From Streptomyces soli (lineage in GTDB: Bacteria > Actinomycetota > Actinomycetes > Streptomycetales > Streptomycetaceae), in the NCBI RefSeq assembly GCF_003999195.1, contig NZ_RJVR01000112.1, positions 1-34,429 on the forward strand: 34,429 nt of DNA, written 5' to 3'. Shown here in pieces: positions 1-7,232 of the stretch. Made by a program: the position numbers and the translations under genes. How positions within the stretch are numbered: the stretch's first letter is position 1; every line of letters starts with the position of its first letter. The notes beneath the pieces are model-generated. The model saw only the letters and a list, made by a program, of their open reading frames with translations. It did no database searches and was not told where the DNA came from.

Positions 1-2
1 GG

Positions 3-326
3 CCCGGCGGCGGTGCGGGTAGCGCTACGGGCGGCGGCCCGGGTGGCGGCGGCGGGTTCCCCCGCGGCGGTGGCGGTGCCGGGGCCGGTGCGGGTACCGG
101 TGCCCCTGGCGGCTCCGGGAATGCGACGGACCACGCCGGCGGCATGGGCGGCCGCATTACGTCGGCCGCGTCGGACTATACGAACGTCGAGCAGAGGATC
201 TACGCCGCCCTGATGGCGCTGGCCCTACTGGCCGTCCTGTGGGCCACCTTCCGCGAACTCCGTAGCCGGAAGACGGCCGAGCCCGAGCCCCCCGCGATCG
301 GCGACGCGCTGTCCGCGGAGTCCTAG
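3..326 (+). CDS. Glycine-rich protein with C-terminal membrane segment (5' end outside window)
   Basis: The frame is open from the window edge to a TAG at 324-326, so only the C-terminal ~107 residues are visible. The first ~45 residues are nearly all Gly, Ala, Pro and Ser, followed by a mixed segment (ITSAASDYTNVEQRIY). A single hydrophobic stretch of about 18 residues (ALMALALLAVLWATF) then leads into a short charged tail, which looks like a transmembrane helix with the last ~27 residues in the cytoplasm. A strong hairpin begins 14 bases after the stop, consistent with the end of a transcription unit. I do not recognise the family, and no function is assigned. Confidence 0.6.
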   Translation, partial: PGGGAGSATGGGPGGGGGFPRGGGGAGAGAGTGAPGGSGNATDHAGGMGGRITSAASDYTNVEQRIYAALMALALLAVLWATFRELRSRKTAEPEPPAIGDALSAES

Positions 327-340
327 GCAGTACGGGAGGC

Positions 341-378
341 GTGGACGCCCCGCCGGTCCTGACCGGCGGGGCGTCCAC
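341..378 (+). terminator. Intrinsic terminator-like hairpin
   Basis: A perfect 18-bp inverted repeat (341-358 with 361-378; arm GTGGACGCCCCGCCGGTC) with a two-base gap lies just after the stop at 326. There is no T-run, as is common for actinomycete terminators. Confidence 0.75.
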
Positions 379-381
379 ATA

Positions 382-637
382 AGAGGCCGCGCGAATAGGT
401 GGGGTGGGTGAAGGAGCGGGGCGAGGGGCAAGTCTGGCAAGGCGGTGGGGGCACTCTCCCCCAGACTCCGTCCGGGGGGACCCCCACCAGCCTTCGGCCG
501 GTGGGGGTGCCCCCGGCGAAGCCAGGGGGAGGACCCCCACCCAGCCGCCAGGCTGGGGGACGTCATCGACCGACGACAACGCCGCCAGGCGCCGCCCATC
601 GGCACGCGACGCCGCCCCACCTATTCGCGCGGCCTCT
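382..637. repeat. MITE-like element with 23-bp terminal inverted repeats
   Basis: A perfect 23-bp inverted repeat bounds about 210 bp: arm 382-404 begins AGAGGCCGCGCGAATAGGTG and arm 615-637 is its exact reverse complement. The interior carries smaller hairpins, including 475-492 with 496-514 (one bulge). It also contains a block around 455-490 of the same CCCCCAGACTCCGTC family seen at 17837-17902. No open frame of its own is convincing and no clear target-site duplication is visible. It could be a non-autonomous mobile element or a large cruciform repeat. Confidence 0.5.
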
Positions 638-699
638 AAATGCCTTTGCGAACAGCAGCCTTCGGGCCGTCAAATGGGTGGCTCGAACAGGGGGGCGCC

Positions 700-890
700 A
701 TGAGCAGGCGACGGTACGTGGCCTGAGGCGTGCCGGGAGCGGCTACCGGATCTGGGACAACCGAGGGCGTCGATGGTGGGGCGAGCTGTACGAACTCTGC
801 CCCGACGATCTTCTCCGGGAGCTGAACGGCGCGGCGGACAGCGACAGGATCACCGCCCTGCTCAAGCGGTACAGAGCCGAGAAGCGGTAG
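700..890 (+). pseudogene. Small ~60-aa protein interrupted by a frameshift near 722-727
   Basis: ATG 700 sits behind a GGGGGG ribosome site and reads MSRRRYVA before a TGA at 724-726. The next frame continues without a start as LRRAGSGYRIWDN, then a Trp-Trp segment (RRWWGELYELCPDDLLRELNG), and ends RITALLKRYRAEKR at 888-890. Adding one C after position 722 joins the two into a continuous ~63-residue basic protein, typical of small Streptomyces hypotheticals. An alternative without a frameshift starts at GTG 678, but that start has no ribosome site. The function is unknown. The neighbour at 927 is another small protein on the same strand and may be its partner. Confidence 0.55.
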
Positions 891-926
891 GCCGGGGCCC
901 TGCCCCTTCTCTGAGCCATCAGGCGG

Positions 927-1181
927 GTGCACGCGGAGCGGGCTACGCACCTGCGCCCGGCGATTGCCGTCGCCGACGCACTCTGTGTGTGGCACGGCTC
1001 CGTGGAGCTGCCTCATCACCGACTGTGGGTGGACATCAACGGCTACGAAGACTGGACGTGCAAGGTCTGCCAGGATCCTCGGGACCTGCGCCAGTTGCTC
1101 GGCTTCGTGATGTACGCGATGCCCCGACATCACGCCCGCCGACTGCGCCGACTCGTGTCGCAATTGGACGAGGCCTATTGA
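927..1181 (+). CDS. Small hypothetical protein with a CxxC pair
   Basis: This is an 84-residue frame from GTG 927, the only start available after an in-frame TGA at 912-914. It carries a Cys pair in DWTCKVCQD, an upstream CVWHG segment and a basic C-terminus (MPRHHARRLRRLVSQLDEAY). The two cysteines with nearby His residues could bind a metal, which is inference only. The ribosome site is weak. Composition and codon use look coding, and antisense frames are less convincing. It follows the frameshifted small gene by 36 bases and may share its transcript. I do not recognise a named family. Confidence 0.6.
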   Translation: MHAERATHLRPAIAVADALCVWHGSVELPHHRLWVDINGYEDWTCKVCQDPRDLRQLLGFVMYAMPRHHARRLRRLVSQLDEAY

Positions 1182-1216
1182 TCCGCTGAGGGCGTCGAAG
1201 GGAAGGGACGTACGCC

Positions 1217-1957
1217 GTGAAACTGCTCCTGCCGCTGCCCGACAGGGACTTCGACACGACGGAGGTCGCGGTGCCGTGGCGGCTGCTGACCGATCGGGGG
1301 CATACGGTCACCTTCGCCACCGAGGAGGGCGGGAGCGCTCCGGAGTGCGATCCGAGGCTGCTCACCGGTGTGCTGTTCGGGCGGCTCGGGGCGGAGCCGC
1401 AGGCGCGGGCGTTCTACGGGGAGCTCGTCGACGCGCCGGAGTTCCGGCGGCCGGTGAGCTGGCGCACGCTCGATGTGGGCGAGTACGACGGGCTGATTCT
1501 GCCCGGGGGGCACGCGCCCGGGATGCGGCAGTACCTCGGGTCGGCCGTGTTGCAGGAGAAGGTCGCGGGCTTCTGGGCGCTGGGGCGGCCGGTGGGGGCG
1601 ATCTGTCACGGGGTGCTGGTGCTGGCCCGGACCGTGGATCCGGCGACGGGGCGGAGTGTGCTGTCGGACCGGCGCACGACGTGTCTGCCCAAGGGCATGG
1701 AGCGGGCGGCGTATTACGCCACGGCGTGGCGGCTGGGGCGGTACTACCGTACGTATCCGGCATACGTCGAGGACGAGGTCAGGGGCGCTCTGGCGGCGCC
1801 GGAGCAGTTCGAGCGGGGGCCGCGGTCGCTGGCGCGGGGGACGGCGACCGACCACTCGGAGGCCTTCGTCGTGGAGAACGGGAACTACGTGTCGGCGCGC
1901 TGGCCCGGGGACGCCTACCTCTTCACCGAGCGCTTCGACGCTCTTCTTACGCTGTGA
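1217..1957 (+). CDS. DJ-1/PfpI-family (type 1 glutamine amidotransferase-like) protein
   Basis: This 246-residue protein has the flavodoxin-like class I amidotransferase fold. LILPGGHAPGMRQYL corresponds to the glycine-rich oxyanion region, and the nucleophile elbow reads AICHGVL with Cys130 followed by His. C-terminal DHSEAF and ENGNYVSARWPGDAY match the closing segments of the family. Members act as chaperones, glyoxalase-like hydrolases or amidases, and the substrate here cannot be told. The size fits the long-form bacterial branch with an insertion after the first strand. GTG 1217 follows a GGAAGGGA ribosome site. It appears monocistronic, about 35 bases after the small gene upstream. It is probably cytoplasmic, as no signal peptide is visible. 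Confidence 0.88.
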   Translation: MKLLLPLPDRDFDTTEVAVPWRLLTDRGHTVTFATEEGGSAPECDPRLLTGVLFGRLGAEPQARAFYGELVDAPEFRRPVSWRTLDVGEYDGLILPGGHAPGMRQYLGSAVLQEKVAGFWALGRPVGAICHGVLVLARTVDPATGRSVLSDRRTTCLPKGMERAAYYATAWRLGRYYRTYPAYVEDEVRGALAAPEQFERGPRSLARGTATDHSEAFVVENGNYVSARWPGDAYLFTERFDALLTL

Positions 1958-2028
1958 AGTAAGGCTGGCGTTCCCGTGTTTGACACCTTGACGCCCCCTT
2001 ATTTCACGAGTTAACTCACGGCGTGAAC

Positions 2029-2043
2029 TAGGTCTGGACCTTT
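2029..2043. promoter_or_regulatory. DasR-like operator (GGTCTGGACC)
   Basis: The sequence AGGTC-TG-GACCT is a dyad at 2030-2041. Its core GGTCTGGACC differs by one base from the DasR responsive-element core GGTCTAGACC, which controls chitin and aminosugar genes in Streptomyces. It lies about 130 bases before the start of a secreted glycosidase. Confidence 0.5.
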
Positions 2044-2082
2044 GTAAGAGCCTCTCTCCCCACCCCGTCACGACGGCCAGTC

Positions 2083-2122
2083 GCATGTGTCAGGCCCATG
2101 ACACGGATGACACGCATGACAC
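2083..2122. promoter_or_regulatory. ATGACAC tandem repeats with an inverted copy in the leader
   Basis: Three direct copies of ATGACAC spaced nine bases apart (about 2099-2120) follow an inverted copy (GTGTCA, 2088-2093). This gives both a dyad and a tandem array 50-90 bases before ATG 2172. It could be a regulator-binding array or a chance low-complexity repeat. Confidence 0.35.
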
Positions 2123-2171
2123 ACGCCCAAGGTCCACCGCGCCCCCACCGCCGGCCGAAAGGCATCACCCC

Positions 2172-4055
2172 ATGAGACACTCCCCCACCCCGCGCCCCCC
2201 ACGCCGCCTGGTCGCCACGCTGCTCTCCGCCGCCATGGCCGCCGCACTGGCACTGATCGGCGGGACCCCCGCCCACGCCGCGGGCGAAGCGGTCAACGTC
2301 TGGCTCACCACCACCAATGACTCCGGCGGCCGCAATGTCACCCGCGGCCTCCAGCAGCAGACGCCCATAGCCTTCACCGCCGGCACCAGCGGCAGCGGGC
2401 AGAACGTCGTCGTCAACGAGAACACCAAGTACCAGCAGTTCAGCGGCGCCGGCGCGTCCTTCACCGACACCGCCGCCTACCTGATGAACAGCAGCGGCGC
2501 GCTCACCAGCGCGACCCGTACGGCCGTCATGCAGAAGCTCTTCGACCCGAGCTCGGGCATCGGGCTGAGCTTCCTGCGCAACCCGATGGGCGCCTCGGAC
2601 CTGGCCCGCTACAGCTACACGTACGACGACGTGGCCGCCGGGGCGACCGACCCCAACCTGAACTCCTTCTCCATCAGCCACGACCTGGTCGACGTCCTCC
2701 CGCTGACCAAGCAGGCGAAGACGCTCAACCCGTCGCTGAAGGTCATGGGCACCCCGTGGACCGCCCCGTCGTGGATGAAGGACAACGGCTCGACCAGCCT
2801 GGGGTGGCTGCAATCGCAGTACTACGCCGCCTACGCCCAGTACTTTGTGAAGTACGTCCAGGCCTACGCCGCCCAGGGCGTGCCGATCGACTACGTCACC
2901 GCGCAGAACGAGCCCACCTGCTGCTCCGGCTACCCCTCCATGAACTGGAACGGCGCCGATCTCCAGTACTTCCTCAAGAACAACCTCCTGCCGGCGTTCC
3001 ACTCCGCCAATCTCAGCACCAAGGTCCTCGCCCTGGACTGGAACTGGGACACCTACGCGTCGTACGGCGCCCCGACGGTCGACGACGCCACCATCCGCAA
3101 CGACTCGCTGTTCGGCGGCATCGCCTGGCACGGCTACGGTGGTGACGTCACCCAGCAGACCACTGTGCACAACCAGTACCCGTCGACCGACGCGTTCGAC
3201 ACCGAGCACTCCGGCGGCACCTGGGTCGCGGACCAGCAGCGCGAGGACATGCTCAACATCATCGACTACACCCGCAACTGGGGTAAGTCGGTCGTCAAGT
3301 GGTCCCTCGCCGTCGACCAGAACATGGGTCCGCACAACGGCGGTTGTGGCACCTGCACCGGTCTGATCACCGTGCACAACGGCGACAGCCGCAGTGGCCA
3401 GGTCGACTACAACATCGAGTACTACGACATGGGCCAGCTGACGAAGTTCGTGAAGCCGGGCGCCTACCGCATCGACTCCACGGCCAACTCCACCGTCCCC
3501 AACGTCGCGTGGCAGAACCCGGACGGCTCCAAGGCTCTGGTCGCCTACAACGACTCCACCTCGGCGCAGAACCTGCACGTCGTCTGGGGCGGCCAGTCCT
3601 TCACGTACTCCGTGCCCGCCCACACCTCCGCCACCTTCACCTGGAGCGGCACCCAGAGCGGCAACACCGCACCCTCCGGCCCGATCACCGGCATCGCCGG
3701 CAAGTGCGCCGACGTCGCCGGCGCCGCCACCGCCAACGGCACCGCCATCCAGCTGTACGACTGCAACAGCAGCGCCGCCCAGAAGTGGACCGTCGCCTCC
3801 GACGGCTCCCTCCAGGCCCTCGGCAAGTGCATGGACCTCACCTCCGCCGGCACCGCCAACGGCACCCAGGTCCAGTTGTACGACTGCAACGGCACCGCCG
3901 CCCAGAAGTGGACCTACACCTCGGGCAACCTGGTGAACCCGGCGTCCGGCCGCTGCCTCGACGCCACCGGCGCCAGCTCCGCCAACGGCACCCGTCTGCA
4001 GATCTGGGACTGCACCGGCGCCTCCAACCAGAAGTGGACCGTACCGACCGCCTGA
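2172..4055 (+). CDS. Secreted GH30 glycosidase with C-terminal ricin B-type (CBM13) domain
   Basis: The 627-residue product begins with a twin-Arg-containing signal sequence (RPPRRL, a hydrophobic stretch, AHA cleavage near residue 36). The catalytic part is a family 30 (beta/alpha)8 enzyme. The acid/base Glu247 lies in TAQNEPTCC and the nucleophile Glu345 in FDTEHSGG. MGTPWTAPSWMKDNG and the opening QQFSGAGASFTDTAAY are also typical of the family. Residues ~504-627 form a beta-trefoil lectin with three repeats, each ending in a QKW segment and carrying paired cysteines. GH30 enzymes hydrolyse beta-1,6-glucan, glucosylceramide or xylan; this fold resembles the glucosylceramidase/beta-1,6-glucanase side, but the substrate is inferred. 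ATG 2172 gives a proper signal peptide, whereas the in-frame GTG/ATG upstream does not. A DasR-like dyad suggests control by aminosugar supply. Confidence 0.9.
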   Translation: MRHSPTPRPPRRLVATLLSAAMAAALALIGGTPAHAAGEAVNVWLTTTNDSGGRNVTRGLQQQTPIAFTAGTSGSGQNVVVNENTKYQQFSGAGASFTDTAAYLMNSSGALTSATRTAVMQKLFDPSSGIGLSFLRNPMGASDLARYSYTYDDVAAGATDPNLNSFSISHDLVDVLPLTKQAKTLNPSLKVMGTPWTAPSWMKDNGSTSLGWLQSQYYAAYAQYFVKYVQAYAAQGVPIDYVTAQNEPTCCSGYPSMNWNGADLQYFLKNNLLPAFHSANLSTKVLALDWNWDTYASYGAPTVDDATIRNDSLFGGIAWHGYGGDVTQQTTVHNQYPSTDAFDTEHSGGTWVADQQREDMLNIIDYTRNWGKSVVKWSLAVDQNMGPHNGGCGTCTGLITVHNGDSRSGQVDYNIEYYDMGQLTKFVKPGAYRIDSTANSTVPNVAWQNPDGSKALVAYNDSTSAQNLHVVWGGQSFTYSVPAHTSATFTWSGTQSGNTAPSGPITGIAGKCADVAGAATANGTAIQLYDCNSSAAQKWTVASDGSLQALGKCMDLTSAGTANGTQVQLYDCNGTAAQKWTYTSGNLVNPASGRCLDATGASSANGTRLQIWDCTGASNQKWTVPTA

Positions 4056-4075
4056 CCGGCCCACACCGGGTGAAC

Positions 4076-4110
4076 GAGCGTGCCGCCGAATGCGATTCGG
4101 CGGCACGCTC
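4076..4110 (+). terminator. Intrinsic terminator of the GH30 gene
   Basis: A perfect 15-bp stem (GAGCGTGCCGCCGAA, 4076-4090, with 4096-4110) and a five-base loop start 20 bases after the stop codon. Confidence 0.85.
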
Positions 4111-4113
4111 ACT

Positions 4114-4403
4114 TCATCGGCCCGGGCTGAACTCCCGGACAAGCTGGGCGAGCCGCGCCGGCTGGTCCAGAGGGATGAGGGTGTAGGTGTCCTCGATTTC
4201 GACCAGCCGTCCGTGCGGGAGGAGTTCGGCGATGCGTCGGCCGTGCTCCGGTGGCATGACGCGGTCGCCACTCACCCAGACCACGAGGGCGGGACGGTCG
4301 AAGCTCGCCAGGCCTTCGGCCGCGGCAAGCGGAGGTCGGTGTCTGCCCCTGCGGCTCGCAGCATTCGTACGGCGTCGCGGCGGATCTCAGGCTGCTTCGG
4401 TCC
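4114..4403 (-). pseudogene. Decayed alpha/beta hydrolase, C-terminal part only
   Basis: Read on the minus strand, the end is clear: FDRPALVVWVSGDRVMPPEH, then DTYTLIPLDQPARLAQLVREF and a stop at 4114. This is the conserved C-terminus of a common actinobacterial alpha/beta hydrolase family, with the catalytic Asp region (SGDRVMPPEH) and a family-typical tail. Upstream the homology continues only after switching frame near 4325-4335 (PEIRRDAVRMLRAAGADTDL) and is lost near 4400. The N-terminal half with the nucleophile Ser and its strand is absent. At least one frameshift and a 5' deletion therefore make this a pseudogene. Bases 4404-4579, up to the next gene, hold no supported feature. Confidence 0.65.
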
Positions 4404-4579
4404 ACGACTCCGTTGACCGCGAGGTCGTCGGTGACACGGTCGAGGAGTTCCCGGCGCCTGTCCTCACCGCGCGGCGACCCTGCTGATCGCCGGTGGCCCG
4501 CTCCCCCTGGTGAGCCGTCGTCGGCAGAGGTGTTCACACCGACAGCTTCCCTGATCGCAGCGAGGAGCCGGGCCGACCG

Positions 4580-5443
4580 CTACAGATCCAGCTGGTACGT
4601 GATCGTGCGGTGCGTCGGCGCGTAGCCGAGGGCGTCGTTGATGCGGCGCATGTACGTGTTGCTGTCGGCGGTGTCGGTGAGGAGGCCGGTGAGGGCGGGG
4701 TGGTGGGTGCGGGCGTGGAGGATGGACTGGGCTTTGAGCCAGGCGGCGAGGCCGTGGCCGCGGTGGGCGGGGAGGACGGCGGTGCCGTAGTGCTGGGCAT
4801 CGCCGGTGCCGTCGCCGGGGACGACGAGTTCGGTGAAGGCAACGATGGCGTCGGTGGGTTGGTGGAGGGCGGCGACGGTGTGGAGGTGGTCGCCGCGGTC
4901 GGCCACGGCCTGGGCGACGGCACGGAGGCGGGGGATGTCCCAGGTGACGGTGCCGAAGTCGGTGTCGTCCATGGGCATGTCGTCCATGGCGTGGCGGGAG
5001 TCGGCGTAGGTCTGGGCGAGGTGGTCGGGGACCGTGCCGTCCCAGGAGACAAGGTGGTAGCCGGGGTGGGGGCGGGCTACGGCGGCCGTGAGGGCGGCGA
5101 TGTCGGCTTCGGCCAGGGCGAGTCGGGCGTACGTCAGGGTGAGGACCCTGCGGAAACCATGGCCGGGGAGGAAGTGGGCGCCGGGTGAGTCGGCGACGGC
5201 CTGGGCGATCACGCACCGCTTGCCGGCTTCGCGGGCGGCGGTGATGGCCGCGGTGAGGAGCTGGGTGCCGGTGCCGTGGCGGCGGTCGGCGGGGTGGACG
5301 GCGAGTTCGAGCTCGGCGAGGTGGTCCTGGCCGGGGCGGTCGAAGAGCCGCAGGAAGGCCGAGCCGACGGGGTGACCGGCGGGGTCGGCCGCGAGCCAGA
5401 CCAGGCGGTCGGGGTGGGTCAGCGGGGTGAGGCGGATGGGCAA
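4580..5443 (-). CDS. Tandem GNAT-family N-acetyltransferase
   Basis: The 287-residue product contains two GNAT folds. The N-terminal unit (about 1-140) has the acetyl-CoA loop RRHGTGTQLL after an AELELAVHPADR strand. The C-terminal unit (about 150-287) has YGTAVLPAHRGHGLAAWLKAQ and a closing DSNTYMRRINDALGY segment, the usual end of GNAT proteins. The second copy looks the better conserved acetyl donor site, and the first may be structural or also active. Such double GNATs acetylate small amines or antibiotics, but the acceptor cannot be read from sequence. The start is TTG 5443, with GGAGCC just upstream; no better start exists. It is convergent with the GH30 gene and the pseudogene between them. 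Confidence 0.85.
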   Translation of the reverse strand: MPIRLTPLTHPDRLVWLAADPAGHPVGSAFLRLFDRPGQDHLAELELAVHPADRRHGTGTQLLTAAITAAREAGKRCVIAQAVADSPGAHFLPGHGFRRVLTLTYARLALAEADIAALTAAVARPHPGYHLVSWDGTVPDHLAQTYADSRHAMDDMPMDDTDFGTVTWDIPRLRAVAQAVADRGDHLHTVAALHQPTDAIVAFTELVVPGDGTGDAQHYGTAVLPAHRGHGLAAWLKAQSILHARTHHPALTGLLTDTADSNTYMRRINDALGYAPTHRTITYQLDL

Positions 5444-5609
5444 GGTGGCTCCGTCGTGAGGAGGTGGCGGGCGGGACTGGCGGGGCTGGCGTTGGGCGAG
5501 TCCGGGTGCTGCCGGACACTCCTGTGATCACTCCTGCGCATTGCTGCACACCTCCTTGTCGTACGTACGGGCCGGGCCCCGGGAAGATATCAGTTGCAGG
5601 GGCGTAGTC

Positions 5610-6195
5610 GTGGTGCTCGTATGGCGTAAGGGACCGCTGCTGGCCATCCTCGGGGTGATCTCCTCCCCCGGCACCCACCGATGGCTGGAGACGTACGCGG
5701 GCGAGATGTCCAACATCGCCCTGATGATCATCGCCTTCGGCTCGATGGCGATGCGCGTGCCCTTCACCATCCAAGTACGCCCGCGAGCAGGTCGCCCGCG
5801 AGTACTGGGACTCCCCGGCCTTCCTCCGCACGAACTACGTGATCACCGGCGTCTGGGGCCTCGCCTTCCTCGTCGCAGCGCTCGCGGGCGGTTACGGCGT
5901 CCTCGTACTGCACAGCCCGAACAACATCTGGACCGGCTGGATCATCCAGATCGCTGCGATCATCGGCGCCCTGCGCTTCACCAAGTGGTACCCGGAGGCC
6001 GTACGGGCCCGGGTCCGCACCGGCCGCCCGCCCTCGGAGCACCACGTCCGGAGCCTGCTGACCCCGCTGGCCGGCCGGCTCGTGCCCGTCGGCATCGTCG
6101 CCCTGATCTTCGACGGCGGCCCGGTGTGGCTCGGCATCGCCCTGATCGTGGTGGGGGTCATCGCCGTACGAGCCCTGCGCGCGCTGGCGAAGTAG
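5610..6195 (+). pseudogene. Multi-pass membrane protein, frameshifted near 5775
   Basis: Two frames join into one protein. The first, from GTG 5610 (GGGG seven bases upstream), reads LLAILGVI, then a TNIALM-like segment (EMSNIALMIIAFGSMAMRV) and PFTIQ. The second carries on as YAREQVAREYWDSPAFLRTN, then VITGVWGLAFLVAALAGGYG, IWTGWIIQIAAIIGALRF and LIVVGVIAV to a TAG at 6193-6195. At 5770-5782 the bases ATCCAAGTACGCC give I-Q-V-R, but removing one A gives I-Q-Y-A and restores the frame. Intact proteins of this Streptomyces family have additional N-terminal membrane helices, so the 5' end may also be shortened. The function of the family is not known to me. Confidence 0.65.
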
Positions 6196-6204
6196 CCGCG
6201 CCGG

Positions 6205-6477
6205 TCAGAGGGTTGGGATGGTGTCCGGCACGAGGCCGGCCTGGCGGAGCAGTCCGTAGAGGTCGGTCTCGCCCCAGAACTCGACGATCCTGCCGTCGGC
6301 GACGCGGCAGGACTTGATGCCGGTCATGGTGAGGTCCCGGACGTTCTGGCCGGCGCCGTGGATGAGGACGTCCTCGGCGACGAGTTCCTGGAGGTCCGCG
6401 ACGCGGCATGTCTCGAAAACCCGCAGGTAGCGGCGGACGACGGCTTCTGGCGACTGCGGCTGAGTCTGGTCCGGCAC
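6205..6477 (-). CDS. SnoaL-like (NTF2-fold) protein with an internal deletion
   Basis: The C-terminal part (VADGRIVEFWGETDLYGLLRQ) is typical of SnoaL-like polyketide cyclase/NTF2-fold proteins. The N-terminal helix region (SPEAVVRRYLRVFETCRVADLQELVAEDVLIHG) also fits. The central beta-sheet of about 50 residues is missing: the text jumps in frame from HGAGQNVRD to LTMTGIKSCRV. At about 90 residues from GTG 6477, against a usual ~130-140, the fold could not close, so it is probably non-functional. The longer start at 6543 adds unconserved residues. The start choice is uncertain, as no good ribosome site is seen. Confidence 0.55.
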   Translation of the reverse strand: MPDQTQPQSPEAVVRRYLRVFETCRVADLQELVAEDVLIHGAGQNVRDLTMTGIKSCRVADGRIVEFWGETDLYGLLRQAGLVPDTIPTL

Positions 6478-6660
6478 AGGGGATCGGTAGTCCACGGATC
6501 GCCTACACATCCCGGTTCCATGTATCAGCGGATTCCAGCACATTGAGTGTCTTTGCGGCTTTTGTGGGCGCGGCGCGGTGTCCTACGCCGCGCTGGGATC
6601 GACGCTTACCGAGTCCAACCCGTGCAGGTGCTTCGGCGCCTGCGGTGACAGGAGATGGCT

Positions 6661-6954
6661 ATGCGTGTATCCCGCTTCGCGGCTGCGCTCGGTGTGGCAG
6701 GGGCCCTGGTTCTCGGCGGCGCGGTGAGTGCAGAGGCCGCAACGCCGCGGACGGCGACGGCCGGTGCGTCTGCCCTGCACGACCACGACAACGACCGTGG
6801 CTACGGCTACGGCCACGACGGCCGGCACTGGGGTCGCAGCGACGACCGTCCCGGCGGCTGGTACCACCACGGCCGCCAGCACCGCCACCACTGGTACGGC
6901 CACCGCCACCACCGCGACGACTACCGCTGGAACGGCTACCACCACAACCGCTGA
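6661..6954 (+). CDS. Small secreted His/Asp-rich protein
   Basis: The 97-residue product has a signal peptide (MRVSRFAAALGVAGALVLGG, cleavage after AEA near residue 25). The mature chain of ~70 residues is dominated by His, Gly, Tyr, Arg and Asp, for example DDRPGGWYHHGRQHRHHWYG. The His clusters suggest binding of divalent metals such as Zn, Ni or Cu outside the membrane, by composition only. ATG 6661 is preferred over ATG 6655 because the GGAG ribosome site touches the latter. A strong terminator follows, so it is a single-gene unit. It lies about 1.3 kb before the copper operon, which may be coincidence. Confidence 0.75.
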   Translation: MRVSRFAAALGVAGALVLGGAVSAEAATPRTATAGASALHDHDNDRGYGYGHDGRHWGRSDDRPGGWYHHGRQHRHHWYGHRHHRDDYRWNGYHHNR

Positions 6955-6974
6955 CCTCTAGCCCGAAAACCAAC

Positions 6975-7009
6975 GGGGGCGTCCTCCCTTCCCCGGGGAG
7001 GACGCCCCC
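6975..7009 (+). terminator. Intrinsic terminator with short T-run
   Basis: A 13-bp perfect stem (GGGGGCGTCCTCC, 6975-6987, with 6997-7009) and a nine-base loop are followed by TCAGGGTTTTAA. It ends the His-rich gene. Confidence 0.88.
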
Positions 7010-7232
7010 TCAGGGTTTTAATCCCTCTCGGATCGCTCGGCGCGGTGCTAGCCAGCGTCCGGCGCTGTGACGACGACCAGGTATTTGATCGGCGGTGGCT
7101 GGGGCGAGGGTGCCTCCACCCGGGCCCGGGTGTCCGGGCTGAGCCGAGTGCATGTGGTGCGCGGCGGCGAAGTCCGGGCGTACGGCTCCGGCGAGTCCTT
7201 CGACGGGGAACCAGGGACGTAAGGTCGGGAGC

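Noticed and set aside
430..640. Possible CRISPR array or riboswitch in the repeat-rich region
   Set aside because: Repeats are inverted, not regularly spaced direct copies, and no Cas gene or conserved aptamer is visible.
2028..4271. Minus-strand open frame of 747 codons opposite the GH30 gene
   Set aside because: The translation is Gly/Val/Ala-rich without motifs. It is the antisense shadow of a clear signal-peptide enzyme.
4464..5831. Minus-strand open frame of 455 codons around the GNAT gene
   Set aside because: Its text is Arg/Pro/His-rich. The GNAT motifs are in a different frame of the same strand.
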